Positions 34,861-46,367 of a stretch of 64,000 bases of DNA are shown here, one piece after another. Position 1 is the first letter of the stretch, and the number at the start of each line of letters is the position of its first letter. Below the pieces are notes generated by a model. That model did not search any database and was not told the DNA's origin. It saw nothing but the letters and a program-made list of their open reading frames with translations. The translations under genes were made by a program, and so were the position numbers. This DNA is from Paragyromitra xinjiangensis. Taxonomy: Eukaryota > Ascomycota > Pezizomycetes > Pezizales > Discinaceae. The stretch spans positions 1,603,003 to 1,667,002 of the forward strand of contig JBCAMK010000018.1 of NCBI GenBank assembly GCA_038503065.1, written 5' to 3'.

Positions 34861-36724
34861 AATTTTAGGCGATTCTTGATTTGGGTTTCAAACGGGATTC
34901 AGGGATACTCTTGGGAAGAAGATATAGATCAACATGCTGGAGGCCTTAAAAGCACTTATGGCTGGAAATGCTGCTCACCCCGCACGAGGCTGTGCCTCGA
35001 TAACGCATGCCCCAGTATTCAGTGAGCCAATCAAGGCTGAAACCTGTGAATGAAAGCACGTGATGGCTTTTTCGGGCAAACATAAACCTGCATATCACAG
35101 ATTAAGAGCCCAATTAATTGAATTACTAAATGTAGCTCGCTACTGTATGCTTGTTTGGCTTGCCAAGAGAAGGGATATGGGTTTCTTAATTGAGCCGCAA
35201 ATCTTGGTCTTCACTTATAGTTAGCGGGACTATCACGGCTAATCACTCGGGCGTACCAAGCCAGGCCACACTTGCTGGAGATATAAGACTCCTAATAAAG
35301 CTCAATTGCTATTTCCTGATCATTTACAAGGTTTCTGGTCTATGGGTTATTCAGTTGGTATTCGGGCGATGGAGAAGCTGCTTTAGGTGCCACTAGGGGC
35401 ACATGGTAGGGCTCCTCTAATCAGTCCAATCACTTTATAGATACATGCAGCAGGCCTCTTCCCTGTGGCCAGCAGGCGAGTGGCCTCGGTACTTATTCGC
35501 AAAAGCTCTTTTTCATCACAACTAGCCATAGTAGGTGTCTTGCATGCACACACACGCTGACTTGGGCCATAGGTTCGCCGGTTGCATATTGTTATCCCAT
35601 AATCCGGTAGAAAATGCTGCCCCCCCAAAGTGGCGGTGGCTGGACACAGAATCGTAGCTTAGTCAATTGGAAACCAACCAATCAAAATCTAGCCTTTTAA
35701 AGGGGGGCAGCTTTACCGGACTATGGGATAAGGCGATCGATTGTATCGTTAACAGCAAACCCAGCTGCAGTATTTGAACACATGGCCAGGAAACCATGAT
35801 TCGACCTGGACTAAGGCTTACCTCGGACGATACGAAGGGTTTCTAATCCCTAGTAACTAAGTCCTTGAGGAATTACCCTAACCCAAGCTATGCAAGCTAG
35901 TTTTGTGAAATGATATCCCTGTGGATCGACTAGAGTTGGGCCGTATGTATGAAGTAGGAAAACTGAAGGGTATAAACGAAGCATGCAATAAAGCACAAGA
36001 CTAAGTTTCTCTAGCAACGTGAATTATACAACTTAGGCAAAGATGCCCTTCTAATGTCGATGCGCCTTCCCCGATTTTGCTCCTTGGCTCAAACCAAAGT
36101 TACAAGGCCATAGACTGGGGTACCGGCTACTATAGCCACAATGTTCTTTGTTTTATCTCAGTATTCGATTTAAAAGTGCAGTGCTAGTAACAACTGACGC
36201 GGGTTCATTTAAGGTAACCAGGCCAAGCGGTGAAGATCCACTGCGCAGAGTACTTCAGGAGCCTACACCTGATTATTGTTTATAGATTGGAATGCGTATT
36301 TCAGTGAAAGCACAGCTTGTTAGGAAAGCAATCTGCCACAAAATATTACCCCACAATAGCGATTACGGCTAAATGAAGAACGTTTTAGCCCTAACCCTTG
36401 TCCAATATCAAGGCGCCTGCATCACACTGAACAACAAACGGGCAATGCCCGGCGCAACAATTACGAAAATTTCATGAAGCCCGGTAATCAACTGAAAAGA
36501 AGATCTTGCAGTACAGCCTAAAACATTCGGGTTCAGAATGTGGGGAAATAAGCTCGGGCATCGGGGGAATTGAAGGGGCTGCCATGATTCTCGGTTCAGT
36601 AAGGATGGGATATGCCGAAACTCAGCTAGCAGAAAATGCAGCAAATTCAATCATCCTAAGAGATAAGGTCTCAAACCGGGTTGATCCGACGAATGATCAT
36701 CTCTTGTAGATGAGTGGCGAGCTG
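34861..36724. other. Intergenic 5' of the GH27 gene, with one small MITE
   Basis: A 140-bp inverted-repeat element (35592-35731) is annotated separately. The remaining sequence has only short frames without motifs. The promoter of the GH27 gene occupies the last few hundred bases. Confidence 0.45.
35592..35731. mobile_element. 140-bp foldback MITE
   Basis: The ends are TTATCCCATAATCCGGTA on the left and its complement (one mismatch) on the right. Arms of about 30-34 bp extend into GCTGCCCCCC. The 76-bp centre is non-coding. No target-site duplication could be fixed by eye. Confidence 0.7.
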
Positions 36725-36731
36725 TATAAAA
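36725..36731 (+). promoter_or_regulatory. TATA box of the GH27 gene
   Basis: TATAAAA lies 47 bp upstream of the start codon at 36778, a usual distance for a fungal secreted-enzyme gene with a short leader. Confidence 0.6.
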
Positions 36732-36777
36732 GGGACGGTGGGGACGGAGTGAATAGTGTTGTTAACTCTGTTACATT

Positions 36778-39063
36778 ATGGCTTCCTTTCGAAGAGCCGG
36801 CTTAGCGAGCACCCTGCTACTAGCAGTGGCATCCGCTGTAGATGAACGCACTCTCACCCCTCCCATGGGATGGAACTCGTATAACCATTACTCTTGTTAT
36901 GCAAACGAGACGATCATCAAAGCGAATGCAAAGGCATTGGTTGATCTTGGTCTAGCAGCGGTTGGATACAATTATGTTGTCCCAGATTGTGGATGGAGGT
37001 AAGCTTTAGGAACCAATATTGTTTGGTGCACTCTAAGAAGGTGTGGCTGTTCAATGAAGCTGACGCCTGGCACTAGTTCGGAAGCGCGAACAGACGATGG
37101 TCAAATCACCTGGAATACAACTTTCTATCCTTCGGGGTTTCCAACATTAATTGACTATGTCCATGGTCTTGGATTGAAGTTTGGGGTATATTCTGGCGCT
37201 GGTAATCGTTGACCCCACTGTGTTTTGTTAGAGTACGCTACTAACTCTTGTGCCATAAGGTACTTGGGAATGTGCAAACACACCTCTTAAATTGCAAGCA
37301 TCGCTCGGTATTCTCCTCTCTGGCACATGATGCTTCCCTAAGCAAATACTAACGCGGGCAGGCCATGAACAAAGTGACGCTGAAACTTTTGCTGGATGGG
37401 GTGCCGATTATCTAAAATAGTAGGAACAACAGCCATTATGATCTTCAACAGTCGGGGTACTAACATATCAATATAGTGATAACTGCTGGGCAGATGGTGT
37501 AAACAACGTCGTATACTATCCCGACGAGCCTGATCCATCTGTTCGCTTTGATGCCATGGCTAACGCTTTGGCATCTGTCGATCGCGAAATCGTATATGCG
37601 ATTTGCCAGTGGGGAATTGGTGATAACCTGCCAGAATGGGCGGGTAAGATCGGTAACTCTTGGAGAATGTCGAACGATATCAGCAACAATTGGATCTCTA
37701 TCTTTAGGATCACCAATCAAGTCGTGCCTCTTTCGAAGTACTCGAGCCCGGGTCATTACAATGATATGGATATGTTGATGGTAAGGACATCTAAAGTTCA
37801 GCTTAGACTCCGTGAGACTAACGCTGACGCATACGACCTAGATTGGCAACGGGGTTTTGAACTTTGAAGAAAGTAAAACCCACTTTACCATATGGTGTAT
37901 CGAGAAATCGCTTTTGATGATCGGATCTGGTCTCGAAGAAAACCTTCTCGATCCTGTTGCTCTTCAAATCTTGAGCAATAAGGAGCTTGTCGCCATCAAC
38001 CAAGATCCTCTCGGACAAGCAGCGAAACTAATGCGCCGGTTTACCGAAGAGCAATACGATATCTGGGCTGGTAACCTTTCAGACTCTCGCACTGTCTTGA
38101 CAGTAGTCAACTGGTCACCAGTTGCGAAAACGATCACCGTGAACCTGGCTGATGCTGGGATTCAGAGTGCAGGAAAGGCTAGGGATGTGTGGGCAGCTAC
38201 GAATCTTGGGGCATTAGACGGTGTTTACACGGCTTCAGTTGCTGGACACGGTGTGAAGCTATTGGTCCTTGAGCAAACCACGCCAGCTGGCATCTACATC
38301 AACCATCAATACACTGCAACGAAGTATGAACCCCTTTTTAAGGCAAAGAACTATGAGAGCTAACTTTTGAATCTGAAGCACTACTACCACATTCCCGAAC
38401 GTTTTTGCAATTACAAGCAGTGAATACTCCGTCGCAGTAGTGGCTTCCGGACAACCTCGCTCCAGGCAAATTACCATCAAGAGTGGAACCATCACCAAGC
38501 GAGTTACAGTAACAGGATTAAGCTACACCGTGCCTTCTGTAGTCCTTGCAGCCGGCCAGAACTTCGTCCAAATTCAGGACCCAATTGGTGCTATTACGTC
38601 CATCAAAGTCACCTTAGCAGGAAAATCGAGTTTCTACTCTGCCCAAACCGCTACACTCGCAGGCGGCACATCACTCATAAAATGCGCGGACGCAGACGGC
38701 TGCCTACCAACAAACTACAAGGTTATCAACCTAAATACAGCTTCAAACCTGACATTCTCTGGTATATCCGGTGGAACTGTTGCTGGGTCAAAATTTGTCT
38801 ATTTCGATTATATCAACTATGATCTTGCATTTGACGCTGCGTGGAGTGGGCTGGGTACCAATATCCGGAATGCTTCATTCGCGGTGAATGGAGGGAAAGC
38901 AAAGCTGTGGTCGTTCCCGATTTCGGGTGGTGACTGGCAAGATACTGGGCGTATGGGAATCTTATTGGATGGATTCGAGGTCGGGAGCGATAATTCGATT
39001 GTTGTGACCGCACCGGGTTGGAACTTTGGTCCGGATGTGGTAGGACTGGAGGTTCTCGCATAA
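36778..39063 (+). CDS. Secreted GH27 alpha-galactosidase with C-terminal beta domain
   Basis: Seven exons (36778-36998, 37077-37201, 37260-37307, 37362-37419, 37477-37780, 37842-38323, 38379-39063) join to 640 residues. The N-terminus is a signal peptide ([12 protein letters not shown]). GH27 motifs follow in order: [37 protein letters not shown] with the nucleophile Asp encoded across the fourth intron, [16 protein letters not shown] with the acid/base Asp, PGHYNDMDM and LMIGSGL. It should release terminal alpha-1,6-galactose from galactomannan or raffinose-type sugars. The last 210 residues, after the GH27 beta-sandwich, form a further beta-rich region ([27 protein letters not shown]) resembling carbohydrate-binding modules. 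All splice junctions keep frame, so the gene looks functional. Confidence 0.92.
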
Positions 39064-41419
39064 GAGTTATGTACTATTGAGTAGTTATTGCTTTGTATAT
39101 GTATGTGACATGAATTGGCTGTACAAAAGCCAATCGCGAAAGGGACGGAGAAATATAAAAGACACTATTCCGGTTCTTTAATCCAAGCAACAGTTGAGAC
39201 TTTGTGGATACTCATAAGTTATCACGCAGGAAATCAATCTCTTCTATCCGCAGTCTAAGTAGATAGATAAATCATACACGCATCTTCCGCAGTCTAAGTG
39301 AGTTAGGGGTTCAAGGGAAGAAGAAGTAGGAATAGCTAATAAGGCAAGCACGGATCACCCAGCCCCTTCCTTCCAACTCTTTGTTGAATCTCCCTCACGC
39401 TCGACAAATTAAACCGAGGAATGTAATAAACAAAGAATTCGTTTGGGGGAATGTCGATTCTGTTTCCTTGTGCCTCGTTTTCGAGGGATACCGAGTGTGA
39501 GCTCACAGATTTACTCTGCTGCAGTACGCCTTCTTGGCGAATGTACCTAGGCTTGGTGCGATAGTAACACAACCCAAATAGTTAGATGCTTTTAATGAGC
39601 TAGCCAATCAATCAATAAACAAAAGATCCATAACCCTACATGAGTGATAGTCTATGATGCAGTATTCAGATCAGAGCACTACTATTAGCCAGCATCGAAA
39701 TGCATTTTCCCTGCGGCCTCCGATCCTTTGATATTTTTACACGTCTAGTTACCCTACGCTTGGATAACCACATATTTCAAGTTGAGAATTGGGTTCACCG
39801 CCTGATGACTAAACAGGATATCTAGTCTTGAAACCTTCCTTGATGGTTGGTTCAAGATGAAACAAAAGCCAACAGTTATAAAGAGCAACAGCGACTATTA
39901 CCTCTCACGGCACAATATAACATTACTACCAGATCTGACATAACCCAAATATTTTATCGGTCGCTCACTGATCTACAAATTCCAGACCACCTAACCGAAA
40001 GATATCCGACTGGTCCCCGTTCTAACAAAATAATCCGAGGCAATGGAGTACTGGTCCAATGAGAAGTTATCAGAAATCAAACATATCCACACCGCAATCG
40101 AAGAGCACACTGCAAGCTGGGGCCTCTTATGTGAAGAATATCTTGCTCGTGAAAATGCATTCCAGGATGCTATTGCGCTTAACAGAGCTAACATGGAAGA
40201 ACCGCGACAGGAAGCTGAACAAACGGGGGGATTATGCGACTTGTCGCCAACCGAGGCAATGATCCAGTGTCTTATTGAAGAGTTTTCGCACGAGACTGGG
40301 ATGTTTCAGCAAAAGGGATTCGAGTACCTGGCGACAGTTGAAACCTGTGAGATAAGGTTAGCGGCTCTCGAAGGGAGAACCCTATTTGCTCCTGCATGAA
40401 TGTTGATTGGCTTTGTGTAGATATGTTTCTGGCGCACTTCCTTACTATAGAGGCCACAATTCTCCTTTTTCCGAAGTTTAGACTATAATTAGCAGTTATT
40501 CGCTCTCATAGGCCCACCTGTAGGGCGAGTAAACGTATGGCAATAAGCTCAGCTAGACATGAGATCAATAGCACGTTATCGAAAGATTGGATAATTAATC
40601 TCTGAGTTGGATACTCTGCGAAATCGATCGAACTTCGCATGACTCAATTACACGACCCGGCTGTTGCCATCTACTGGCACAATCTCCCCGACGAGACCGA
40701 CCAATGCCGGACTAACCGGAACCCGTCTCTGCATCTCGGGATTGGCGACAAGAGCTCAGCCACTAGTGCTTCTGTCGCCGGGGTACTCGGAACCCGAAAT
40801 TCGACTGAATAATCCACAATGCATAACCAGTCACGCAGTTACGTATCAGTGATAGTCCCGGAAGTCCGTGTCGTGCCTGCAGGAGATCGTTACGCTGCAA
40901 CCCTCGCGAGTGGAGTAATCTTTTCGTCATTTTATGCTTGACCATGGGTCTGCGGATGATCTCAGGCCAATCAGGTTTGTGAACAATGGATACGTTTCTT
41001 ATGCAAGGAACGATAACGCTGATGGACATGTTTGTACCTCGCGACGTCACCGATTTCCACCTGTTAGTCACTAAAAGTAGAGTAAATGGAGATGAAAAAA
41101 TCTATATTTTATCTCGTAGTACATGCACAAATTGCCGTATCTATCAAACTAGGGTACAGTTAAACAAACCGTGAGAAATAATTAAACATGCCGATATGAC
41201 CACATTAGGAAAATAAAAACCGCCTCTAAAGCATGGCGGTTGTGCCTAACCAGCCTAAGAAAGGAGAGTAATGAGGGTGGGTTTTGGAGTATCAAAGGTG
41301 AAACACGTAACAAAGGAGGGAGTGAAATAAACAATGAAACCCAAGAAGCGAAAAAATAACCGAGTGACATGCGAGTCGTAAGAAAACCAATGATAGAAAT
41401 GCAGGATCCCAATCCACCT
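39064..41419. other. Intergenic between GH27 and MFS genes
   Basis: The only frame worth keeping is at 40043-40399 (annotated separately). A tandem CGCAGTCTAAGT/AGTAGATAGATAAATCAT pattern occurs near 39247-39300. Otherwise I see nothing. Confidence 0.4.
40043..40399 (+). CDS. Possible small helical protein, unknown
   Basis: A single 118-residue ATG frame. The composition is rich in Glu, Ala and Leu with heptad-like runs (LSEIKHIHTAIEEHTASW, EAMIQCLIEEFSHETG), so it would be mostly helical. There is no signal peptide, membrane span or recognised motif. It is isolated, with no clear TATA or intron signals. It could be a lineage-specific gene or chance. I report it because the frame is long relative to neighbouring random frames and its composition is protein-like. 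Confidence 0.3.
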   Translation: MEYWSNEKLSEIKHIHTAIEEHTASWGLLCEEYLARENAFQDAIALNRANMEEPRQEAEQTGGLCDLSPTEAMIQCLIEEFSHETGMFQQKGFEYLATVETCEIRLAALEGRTLFAPA

Positions 41420-43297
41420 CTAACTTAATTCGACCGGCCACTTTTTTCTAATAGCTCCACCATACTTGAAAATCAATGGCAAGAACGGCAGCAACACGAT
41501 CGCTAGAAACCCCAACAATGTATTTCCCCAACCCAGTCCAAGAGCCGCATACATGCTCGGCCCAGCCATTGGCAAAAACGCACCGAATAAACTTCTGCAA
41601 GCTGTCAAGCTCGCAACAACACTGGCCGCATATTCCGGGAAAGCATCGATAAGATACGTCTGCACCGGGATAAAGATCCCCATCATCCCGAAACCGAACG
41701 GAATCATTCCAAGAATAGGGACGATCCAGTGCGTGTGTTTGTCCGCAGACCATCCGTACCAGAATAGGGAGATTGGGAGGAACATGCCGAAGAAGATGCA
41801 CGCCGGGAGACGCATTTCGGGTTCGGGGACACCACCGTTACGTTTGGCGAGCTTGATGACGGTTGCGTCGGAGAGCTTCGCGACGGCAATGACACCGAGA
41901 AACAGGCCGAGCCCGATACCGAGGAAGGCGAGACCCGTCATATCTGGTTGCCACCCATATTGGCCCTGGAAGACGGACGTGATGGTCGTGAAGAGGAGGT
42001 ACAAAAGGCCGTAGGTGATGGACATGTAAAGCGACAGCAATGCGACGATCGGGGAGAAGATGAGGAGCTTGAAAGGGCGGAGAAGGCCGTGGATGAGGAT
42101 TTGACGTTTGGTTTGAGGTTCCCTGTCTTTGTCGTACCAAGACACAAGATCCTTGTTGCCAGTGAGCTCACGCTGGATGACGACTTTGCGAGCGATGAGA
42201 ACACGTGGGTTGGATTCGCGATTCGCGAACCCGATGAAGGTCGAGGCCAAACCGGCGGCGATGAGGAGGACCCAGTAGACCCACCTCCAACCGACACGCT
42301 GAGCTAGAAAGCCACCACAGATAGGGCCAATGACAGGGCCAAAGAGCGGTCCCATCGAGTAGATCGCTGTCGCTGTGCCTCTCTGTTCCGCCGGGAAGAG
42401 ATCAGCGATGACACCTCCGCCGATAGTCAGACATCCGGAACCGCCAACGCCGGAGAGGAAACGGAAGATGATGAGAGATTGAATGTTGGGAGCGAGGGCA
42501 CAGCCAATCTGCCACACAACGAAGAAGGCGTTGGAGCAACTGAGGACGTTTGCCCTCCCATAAATTTCGGAGAGGGGGGAGAGGAGCAGTGGGCCAACCT
42601 GGGTAGAGTCAGCCACGATCGAGTGATAGTTAGGTGAACCTGTCAACGATCGACAATGGAAAAACTTACCGAGTAGCCAAGGACAAACACAGACACGGCG
42701 AAGGAGGAAAGGATAGTAGAGGTATTGTGGAACTCTTTGTTCATAAAACCCACGCCAGGTGCGAACATGGAGGATGCTAAGGGACTACACGTGGTGTGTT
42801 AATTATAAACGCCGATCAAAAGATGGTCTCTTCGAGCCAGCTGAACCAACAAGACTAATTACCTGATAAGTGTAATGCAACTGACAAGAGCGAGAATTGT
42901 CCACTTCAGTTTGGGTGGAAAGTTCCTGGAAAGTGTTAGTAGGTCTCCACGCATCAAGACCGAAGAAACGTACCTTGGATTTTCTGGGTCATCTAGGCCA
43001 TCCCAACCAATGATATTATTGTCGAGGTCAGTTAGAGGATGGAGACTGGTATCTACGATTTCAGGTTCCTCAGAAGATTCCATTTTAGGTTCGTGGACGG
43101 TCTCGGTCCGTACAGTTGTCTGCAGGGGAGTCAATGCACGTTTATTTCAGCAATGGAAAAGAAGCTAGACATACCAATTCGTGTTCGGAACTATTCAACT
43201 GATTCGCGGTATCCGGTCTGCTCCCGAAATCACTTCGGCGATCCTCGATGGCCTCTTTCTCATCTATCGTAGAGGAGGGGGGAGGGGAAAGGCTCAT
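41420..43297 (-). CDS. MFS drug:H+ antiporter-1 (DHA1) type efflux transporter
   Basis: Exons 43297-43175, 43119-42974, 42925-42863, 42784-42670 and 42598-41420 encode 541 residues. The cytosolic N-terminus contains NNIIGWDGLDDPENPRNFPP, the usual lead into span 1 of fungal DHA1 pumps. Span signatures follow: TILALVSCITLISPLASSMFAPG, SSFAVSVFVLGYSVGPLL, then the loop 2-3 motif SPLSEIYGR, span 4 FRFLSGVGGSG, and the antiporter motif C region SMGPLFGPVIGPICGGFLAQ. Twelve spans are expected. Relatives export azoles, polyamines, toxins or other small molecules across the plasma membrane. The substrate is unknown. It is divergent from the Zn2Cys6 regulator that starts 710 bp away, which suggests local regulation. 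Confidence 0.9.
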
Positions 43298-44007
43298 GGC
43301 GGGTCAGGTGAACTTGGTCCTGGGCTAGACAAAAAACAGAAACGAAAAACAAACAGCTACACTGCTGGAAGAGTTATGCAGAGCCTAGGAGGGATATAAG
43401 AACATATATAAAGATTAGATATAATAAGGAGTACTGGCACAGGTACGAAAGGAGAGTGAGAATGAGGAGCCAAAAGATAAGTTGCAGACGGCAATGCAGT
43501 CCTGTTTTGATACTGACACCCGAGAAATTGAAATCATTTTCCTGTGGGCGAAATGCAGTGGTTTTGTCTGCTGCTCGGGGAGGCCCCGGGTTCCGAACGG
43601 GTTCCGGCATGGACGGGTCTGCTTCAAGCTGTGGCGTTTCGAGCAGGCAGTCCTAGATCTGGCAGGTAGATAAGATAGCGATGGATCAGATAAGGGGCCA
43701 TCGGTCACGGAACCCGTTCTCAGCCACTTCCGGAGTTAACGATGCATCTCGAGTCATCTTCATGTATCTCTCCCCTCCCCTTTCTCCCCTCTCCCCTCTC
43801 CCCCACTCAGGCAATCAATATGCATCATCGTGAACCCCCAATCCCTGTCCTCTAGAATACCAGAGAACCATCCCTTTCATACATTCCCGTGTTATTGCAA
43901 TTTATCTGCTGTCCCTCCCCGTAGCTGTCTATAGCTAAGCCTCCCACCCCATTATGTATCCTGCTTTCCTTCTCCCCGCCCCCGCTTGAATCTCTCTGGC
44001 CGCTGCA
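43298..44007. promoter_or_regulatory. Shared divergent promoter of MFS pump and Zn2Cys6 regulator
   Basis: A 710-bp region lies between the two start codons. It includes a long pyrimidine tract (CTCCCCTCCCCTTTCTCCCC near 43770-43802) close to the regulator side, and CCCGGGTTCCGAACGGG near 43584-43600. CGG/CCG triplets of the type bound by Zn2Cys6 proteins occur several times, but no specific operator can be assigned. Confidence 0.5.
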
Positions 44008-46367
44008 ATGGAATCTCTAGCTTCCCCCACCGCTTCCACCACCAGCCCTTCGGCATCCGCTCCGCCCGAGTACACCCGTTTCAGGGCCTGTGACGAGTGT
44101 CGTCGGAGAAAGGTGCGTTCCCGAGTTCCGTCCCGTCGTATCATCACTAAACGGACTGGACTCAGATCAAATGTGATGGACGTGTATCGGGCTGTCGACA
44201 CTGTTTGAACGCTGCCGTCCAGTGTGTCTACAATAACCCTAAACGAACAGCCCGGAAGAGGGCAGCTTCCTCGCAAAAGTCCCAGTGAGTCATCGTTTCA
44301 TGTTGTGGCGTGTGGTGCGAAAAATGCTTGTTACTGACGGAACCCGAACGGGAACGTAGATCAGATCCCGAGAGCGCTGTGAATCTCGAGGAAAGACTCG
44401 AGCGGATTGAGCGTGCGGTGAGGGAACATCTGACGAGTCGGCTCTCTGCCGTCCCACAGGATGCCAAGGACCTGGGCATAAGCACAGAGGAGGATCTCGC
44501 CGAAGGTGATGCTTCCGAGAAAGAAGTTAGGCCGACTAACCCTAACCCTTCCAAGTCCAAAGAAAGGGCGCTATATCTTTGGAAAGTCGCAAACGAGGAC
44601 TCGATTGGGCACGATGGCGGACTGATTGCGGACTTCCAAGGCAAGCTTAAATTTATAGGTAGGTCTTCGGCTTCGTTTCGTGTCGTTTGCTTATCGTGTC
44701 GCAGGTGAATCATCGGTCTTTTCGCTTTTCCTCCCCCGGGGCATGCAATGGATCTGTGAGAAGATCGGCGAACCGAACCCCCCGGATCCCCTCAAACCCG
44801 GCTCGATAATGGAATGGAATCGGAACCCGCCACAGGATGTCTCTGGTGAATACCACACTTGCACGACCTTCTTCGAAGGCGCCGAGGCCCCCCTCCCTGC
44901 TCGCCATATTGTGCGGAAGTATATAAACGGTAGGTCTGCCTACTTGGTATCTACTGGCGCGCTGCTTATTCGTTGCTAGATTATTTTGATAAGATTAACT
45001 ATGAGCTACCGATTTTCAACAGAGACAGATTCGAAGCGGAACTCGGCATGTTCTATCAAAACGGCTCACGAGCATCCCCGGCATGGCTGCTAGCGTTTTA
45101 CGTGATATTAGCCCTCGGGTGCATTAGTAACCCCGCAGAAGAGCCTGCTGCTACACGAGCAGCGAACGAAGCACAGGCACTTGCATTCTTCAGGACTGGC
45201 TGCCGGAGCATTCCGACAGTGCTGTTCTGCAACAGAGACATCTGTGGGATCCAGGCACTCCTTGCCGCAGTAAGCTTAACCGCGAACGGGGATGTGGCAC
45301 GGGCTGATGAGCAAGCTAGGTTCTCTACCTTTGGGAGACGAAATCAACTGAAGGCTGCTTCACCCTTCTCGGCGTTGCCGCCTCCATCGGTAGCGAAATC
45401 GGTCTCCACCGTTGCGGCACTCAACTCGGCCTCGGACCGAAAGAAGTTGAGCTCCGCCAAAATTTATTTTGGGTTGCGTACATCCTCGATAAAGACATGT
45501 CTCTCCGTATTGGGCGTCCTTCGTCGATGGTAGACGATGACGTCACTGTAAAGCTCCCGTCGGCGCACGGGGGCAGCTGCAGTTCGAGACTTTTCTATCA
45601 TCGTGTAAAGCTGGCTAAGATTTTGTCCAAAGTGAGCAGGCTACTGTGTTCGCACGTTAACACAACATTGCCGGACGACGCACTGCTGGGAACGATCAAG
45701 ATGCTGGATGTACAGTTGGAGGAGTGGAGGAGCGGGTGCGAGGTCATGCATTCGGATGAAGAGACTCTCGGGAGTGGTGAGCAAATAGAGGCGCTGCATA
45801 ATATACGACTAAGGCTTGTATATTTTAGTTGTTTAGGTGCTATTAAACGGTATGTAATTCTCCTTTCCTGCAAAGATGCAACTGCTGACATCGGATACAC
45901 CAAACAGACCCCTCAATCCTGCGTTCGACCGGCAGGAAGACGGCGGCCTAGCTCGCCATGGCCTTTCAGAGGGGTTTGAGACCTGTTTGTTTGCAGCTCG
46001 CTCATCTATTCGCCTGATTGATTTTCTCGAAAAACGTAACATTAAAATGCTACGCTCGATTGCGATCTATCTTGTCGCGGCAGCGGTGACCTTGTTTGCT
46101 AATATCCTCGATGACCCACTTTCGGACTCTGTTATTGAGGACCTGCCTTATCTTAAGCGAGTATGCGAATACCTGAGGGCGGAATTGGAGAAGGGATGCC
46201 TAAGTATTAGTGAAATGTTCTTTTTGACGTATACGCTGTACAGTATGGCGTCGCAAACGGTAGCTCGGTTTCAGATGGGGATTTTCGGCGCGGGGGCGAT
46301 TATAGACGGGGGCAACGGGGATGTGGCAGTCTCAGATATATATCAGCACCTCTGTTTTAGGAGATAA
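44008..46367 (+). CDS. Zn2Cys6 transcription factor with fungal-specific middle domain
   Basis: Seven exons (44008-44112, 44166-44284, 44360-44658, 44705-44929, 44980-45269, 45320-45849, 45908-46367) give 675 residues. The binuclear zinc cluster near residues 28-57 reads C-x2-C-x6-C-x6-C-x2-C-x6-C and is split by intron 1 after CRRRK, a common fungal position. A linker with an RLERIERAVREHL coiled coil for dimerisation follows. The fungal transcription-factor middle domain spans about 210-480 (DYFDKINYELPIF, IQALLAAVLYLWE, GVAASIGSEIGLHR, FWVAYILDKDMSLRIGRP). It should act in the nucleus on CGG half-sites. The intron at 45270-45319 is required to keep the domain in frame. The divergent MFS gene is its most likely target (inference). 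Confidence 0.9.

Noticed and set aside
37195..37265. Possible loss of function in GH27 from VYSGAG replacing the usual YSDAG
   Set aside because: The catalytic nucleophile and acid/base regions are intact and every splice keeps frame; one loop difference is not evidence of inactivity.
41466..42307. Plus-strand frames of 119-182 residues within the MFS gene
   Set aside because: They are antisense to well-defined transmembrane segments of the transporter.
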